Assembly (NCBI GenBank): GCA_002307115.1
Contig: DBTP01000051.1
Coordinates: forward strand, 6,433-23,664
Reading direction: 5' to 3'
From: Fibrobacter sp. UBA1313
Lineage (GTDB): Bacteria > Fibrobacterota > Fibrobacteria > Fibrobacterales > Fibrobacteraceae
Length of the DNA: 17,232 nt
This document shows positions 14,900-17,232 of the stretch, in pieces. The notes under the pieces were generated by a model. It was not told where the DNA came from and searched no databases. It saw only the letters and a program-made list of their open reading frames with translations. Within the stretch, counting starts at the first letter, position 1. The number at the start of each line of letters is the position of its first letter. Position numbers and translations under genes: made by a program.

Positions 14900-16042
14900 A
14901 TGTTCAAATTTAGATTTTTACCAATCCTGCTTCTACCCGCTTGCCTAATGGCAATTCCTTACGAAACCATGACCATTAAGGAAGGTGTCGGGACACCCAT
15001 TAAGTCCGGACAACTGATTAAGGTCCATTACAAAGGCTGGCTTACCGATAGCACCCTTTTTGATGACTCCTATGCCCGCAGTGAGCCGTTGGAATTTTCT
15101 TTAGGTGCAGGCCAAGTGATTGTAGGCTGGGACCGCGGGCTTGTTGGCATGAAAGTCGGTGAAATCCGTAAACTTTCGCTCCCCTATGAACTCGCTTATG
15201 GGGATCGCGCAATCGGCCCAATACCTGCGAAATCAGACCTTCTATTCGAAGTGGAACTTATCGCCGCACAAGAACCACTCCTCCCCGATGCTTTCCCTAA
15301 AGATCTTCAAACCATGAAGTGGCAGACGATCGATCCAGGAGTTTCATTTGTAGATGAAAAACAAGGCGAAGGCACCGCCGCCATGCCAGGCACCAAGATC
15401 AAGCTCCACTATTCGGGCTGGATTTCCCAAGGTCGCAAATTTGCAAGTTCTAAAGATCTCGGCAAACCCCTTGAAGTGGTATTGGGTGCAAACAAATTAA
15501 TCAAAGGCTGGGAAACCGGATTGGAAGGCCTCAAGCCAGGAGCTATTCGTTGGCTCCGTGTGAGCCCCGCCATGGGCTATGGATCCAAAGCATATTCAAC
15601 AATTCCGCCAAACTCCACACTTATTTTCCGCATGGAAATTATTTCGGTAGAAGCGGATGAAATTCTCGCCGAGTCCATGGACTTTTTCCCAAATCTTGCA
15701 AGTCTTTCTCTTCAAGAGGGTAAAGAAGGTCTCCAGTATGCAATCATCAAGCAAGGCGAAGGCGAGCCCGCAAAAATAGGTGACAAGGTTCGTGTCCATT
15801 ACACAGGCTTCCTCTCCGACGGAACCAAATTCGATAGCTCCAGAGATCGTGAACAAATTTTTGAATTTCCTCTCGGCGGCGGGCGCGTCATTCGCGGTTG
15901 GGATTTGGGTGTCGAAGGAATGCTTCCCGGCGAAAAGCGTGTTCTCGTCATTCCTCCAGGAATCGGTTATGGCGGCCGCGGTGGTGGCCCAATTCCACCA
16001 GATGCAACGCTCGTATTCGTTGTCGAATACATGGGTGAATAA
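14900..16042 (+). CDS. exported triple FKBP-type peptidyl-prolyl isomerase
   Basis: This 380-residue envelope protein consists of three tandem FKBP domains, about 22-124, 147-252 and 277-380. FKBPs catalyse cis/trans isomerisation of Xaa-Pro bonds and help exported proteins fold. Each domain has the hallmark patterns VHYxG or LHYSG, VIxGWDxG or LIKGWETG, and YGxxxxxxIPPxxxLxFxxE. Domains 1 and 3 keep the key pocket residues (Tyr44, Phe54-Asp55, Phe66, Trp77, Tyr100; Tyr301, Phe311-Asp312, Phe321, Trp334, Tyr357). The middle domain has FASS for FDSS (Ala182 for Asp) and LEVVLG where Phe is usual, so it may be inactive. The N-terminus is a signal peptide. LPAC with Cys15 could be a weak lipobox, otherwise cleavage follows CLMA. 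A strong GGAGGAG precedes ATG. Confidence 0.95.
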   Translation: MFKFRFLPILLLPACLMAIPYETMTIKEGVGTPIKSGQLIKVHYKGWLTDSTLFDDSYARSEPLEFSLGAGQVIVGWDRGLVGMKVGEIRKLSLPYELAYGDRAIGPIPAKSDLLFEVELIAAQEPLLPDAFPKDLQTMKWQTIDPGVSFVDEKQGEGTAAMPGTKIKLHYSGWISQGRKFASSKDLGKPLEVVLGANKLIKGWETGLEGLKPGAIRWLRVSPAMGYGSKAYSTIPPNSTLIFRMEIISVEADEILAESMDFFPNLASLSLQEGKEGLQYAIIKQGEGEPAKIGDKVRVHYTGFLSDGTKFDSSRDREQIFEFPLGGGRVIRGWDLGVEGMLPGEKRVLVIPPGIGYGGRGGGPIPPDATLVFVVEYMGE

Positions 16043-16066
16043 ATCAACGATTTAAAATTTTCTGTC

Positions 16067-16096
16067 AAAGGCTCACGCAAGTGAGCCTTTCTTATG
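16067..16096 (+). terminator. hairpin terminator after the FKBP gene
   Basis: AAAGGCTCAC pairs perfectly with GTGAGCCTTT around a GCAA tetraloop (ten pairs), followed by a short T-rich CTTAT. It is 25 bases past the stop codon. The U tract is modest, but the stem is strong. Confidence 0.8.
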
Positions 16097-16109
16097 ATAA
16101 CGGATGCAC

Positions 16110-16133
16110 AAAAAAAAGAGTCTTAAAAGACTC
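16110..16133 (-). terminator. Rho-independent terminator of manC
   Basis: On the minus strand GAGTCT pairs with AGACTC around TTTA and is followed by eight T. It lies 54 bases past the manC stop. Together with the FKBP terminator it separates two convergent units. Confidence 0.85.
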
Positions 16134-16187
16134 CTTTTTCATTTTTTGCAAAAAATGATTTGTTTCTATTTAGAGTTCAACAAATAC

Positions 16188-17232
16188 TTATGAACGACGG
16201 TAATCGTCTTCAACACGAACGATATCATCTTCGCCAGTATATTCGCCTACTTGAACTTCCACAATCACTAGTGGTAACTTGCCCTCGTTCTGCAAACGAT
16301 GCATTTCGCCCACAGCGATGTACGTAGATTCATTGGGGCGCACCAAAAAGACGCTATCGCCAACAGTCACCGTCGCCGTGCCACTCACTACAACCCAATG
16401 CTCAGAACGATGCAAATGTTTTTGCAAAGAAAGACGTTCCCCTGGTTTCACCACAATGCGTTTCATTTTGTAGCGGTCAGAAGATTCAAGCACAGAATAA
16501 GTCCCCCAAGGACGACTTACTGTCTGTGGCACGTTCATCAATTCAGAATTGCGCGTTTTGAGAGCCTCCACCACATTTTTCACTTTTTGACTGCTCTTCA
16601 AAGGAGCGACCAACAAAGCATCGGGAGTATCGACAATCAGCATTTCATCCAAATCAATGGTAGCAATCAATCGTTGATTACCCATGACCAAAGAGTTTTT
16701 GGTATCTACAGCGAGATGTTTTTCATTCACATTGTTGCCATTAGAATCATGCGGATATTCACCATACAAGGCGTCAAAGGAGCCCAAGTCAGACCAGCCA
16801 ATAGAACTAGGCACCACCTTCACACGACGGGATTTTTCCATAACAGCATAGTCCACAGAATCTGCTGGAATCGCCATCATTTCCTTGTGCTGAATACGTA
16901 CCAAAGGGCCTTCCATAACAGCCCCTGATAAAGCAATTTGACTCGCTTGGTAAATTTCAGGGGCATAGGTCAAAAGCTCTTCTAAGAAGGTTGAGACCTT
17001 GAAACAAAAAATACCACTATTCCAATAAAAATTTCCACTCTTAATATATTCTTCAGCCTTCGCTTTGTTGGGTTTTTCAACAAAACGCTTGACATTTTCA
17101 CCATCGGCTTCGATGTAGCCATAACCGGTTTCAGGGCCAGTGGGTTGAATACCAAAAGTGACCAACGCGCCTTCCTCTGCAAGTTTTTTCGCTTTTTCAA
17201 GCACTTGGAGATAAGCGACCTTGTCCCTAATA
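16188..17232 (-). CDS. manC: mannose-1-phosphate guanylyltransferase / mannose-6-phosphate isomerase (5' end outside window)
   Basis: The frame is open through the right edge, giving 347 C-terminal residues; family members are about 470 long, so roughly 125 residues are missing. The visible guanylyltransferase part, making GDP-mannose from mannose-1-phosphate and GTP, has LVTFGIQPTGPETGYGYIE, the sugar-binding FVEKPNKAKAEEYI, SGNFYWNSGIF and SSIGWSDLGSFDALY. After a linker comes the type II phosphomannose isomerase cupin: SRPWGTYSVLESSDRYKMKR, then QKHLHRSEHWVVVSGTATV with the metal-binding His residues. The fused layout is that of XanB/AlgA/ManC bifunctional enzymes, which supply GDP-mannose for surface polysaccharide and glycan synthesis. 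Separate from the FKBP gene, with its own terminator. Its upstream neighbours are not visible. Confidence 0.95.
   Translation of the reverse strand, partial: IRDKVAYLQVLEKAKKLAEEGALVTFGIQPTGPETGYGYIEADGENVKRFVEKPNKAKAEEYIKSGNFYWNSGIFCFKVSTFLEELLTYAPEIYQASQIALSGAVMEGPLVRIQHKEMMAIPADSVDYAVMEKSRRVKVVPSSIGWSDLGSFDALYGEYPHDSNGNNVNEKHLAVDTKNSLVMGNQRLIATIDLDEMLIVDTPDALLVAPLKSSQKVKNVVEALKTRNSELMNVPQTVSRPWGTYSVLESSDRYKMKRIVVKPGERLSLQKHLHRSEHWVVVSGTATVTVGDSVFLVRPNESTYIAVGEMHRLQNEGKLPLVIVEVQVGEYTGEDDIVRVEDDYRRS

Overview
The window looks like ordinary chromosome from a Gram-negative bacterium of the Fibrobacteres/Bacteroidetes (FCB) group, and Fibrobacter or a close relative is my best guess. The reasons are a lipoprotein with a lipobox, a PorV-like outer-membrane barrel, serine-run linkers of the kind common in Fibrobacter exported proteins, an exported protein with an EF-hand loop, and several genes without a clear Shine-Dalgarno. 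The assignment is inference. I see no phage, insertion sequence or CRISPR array.

Layout. 1-834: a possible gene tail at the left edge, a small lipoprotein (+), a terminator and about 170 bases of non-coding DNA. 835-4645 (-): cobalamin-dependent methionine synthase in two genes. The 927-residue protein has the homocysteine, folate and B12 modules. A separate 304-residue protein is the AdoMet-binding reactivation domain that is normally the MetH C-terminus. 4794-6381 (+), divergent from metH: an ECF sigma factor, a one-pass probable anti-sigma factor and a membrane-anchored CpxP/Spy/CnrX-like protein with a Gly/Asp/His repeat tail, closed by a strong terminator.

6493-7476 (-): tRNA-dihydrouridine synthase (dusA). 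Diverging from it across 36 bases is a tightly packed (+) run, 7513-11325: an aspartoacylase close to the animal ASPA type, an acidic unknown, an exported EF-hand protein and a HAD-IIA phosphatase. Facing that run (-) is a small exported coiled-coil and Ser-rich protein. A tRNA-Gly(CCC) gene with a clean terminator follows.

12095-14834 (-): two overlapping genes, a one-pass membrane protein and then a PorV-like barrel with a beta-propeller spliced into it. Divergent from them, 14900-16042 (+): an exported protein of three tandem FKBP prolyl isomerase domains. At the right edge (-) is manC, bifunctional mannose-1-phosphate guanylyltransferase/mannose-6-phosphate isomerase, whose N-terminus lies outside the window.

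Themes. Envelope biogenesis and sensing recur: ECF stress module, propeller-barrel, periplasmic FKBP foldase, GDP-mannose supply, lipoprotein and secreted proteins. The most distinctive points are the clean two-gene split of MetH, the propeller inserted in a PorV-like barrel, the triple FKBP with an altered middle domain, and the compact CnrYXH-like sigma module next to a cobalt-cofactor enzyme.
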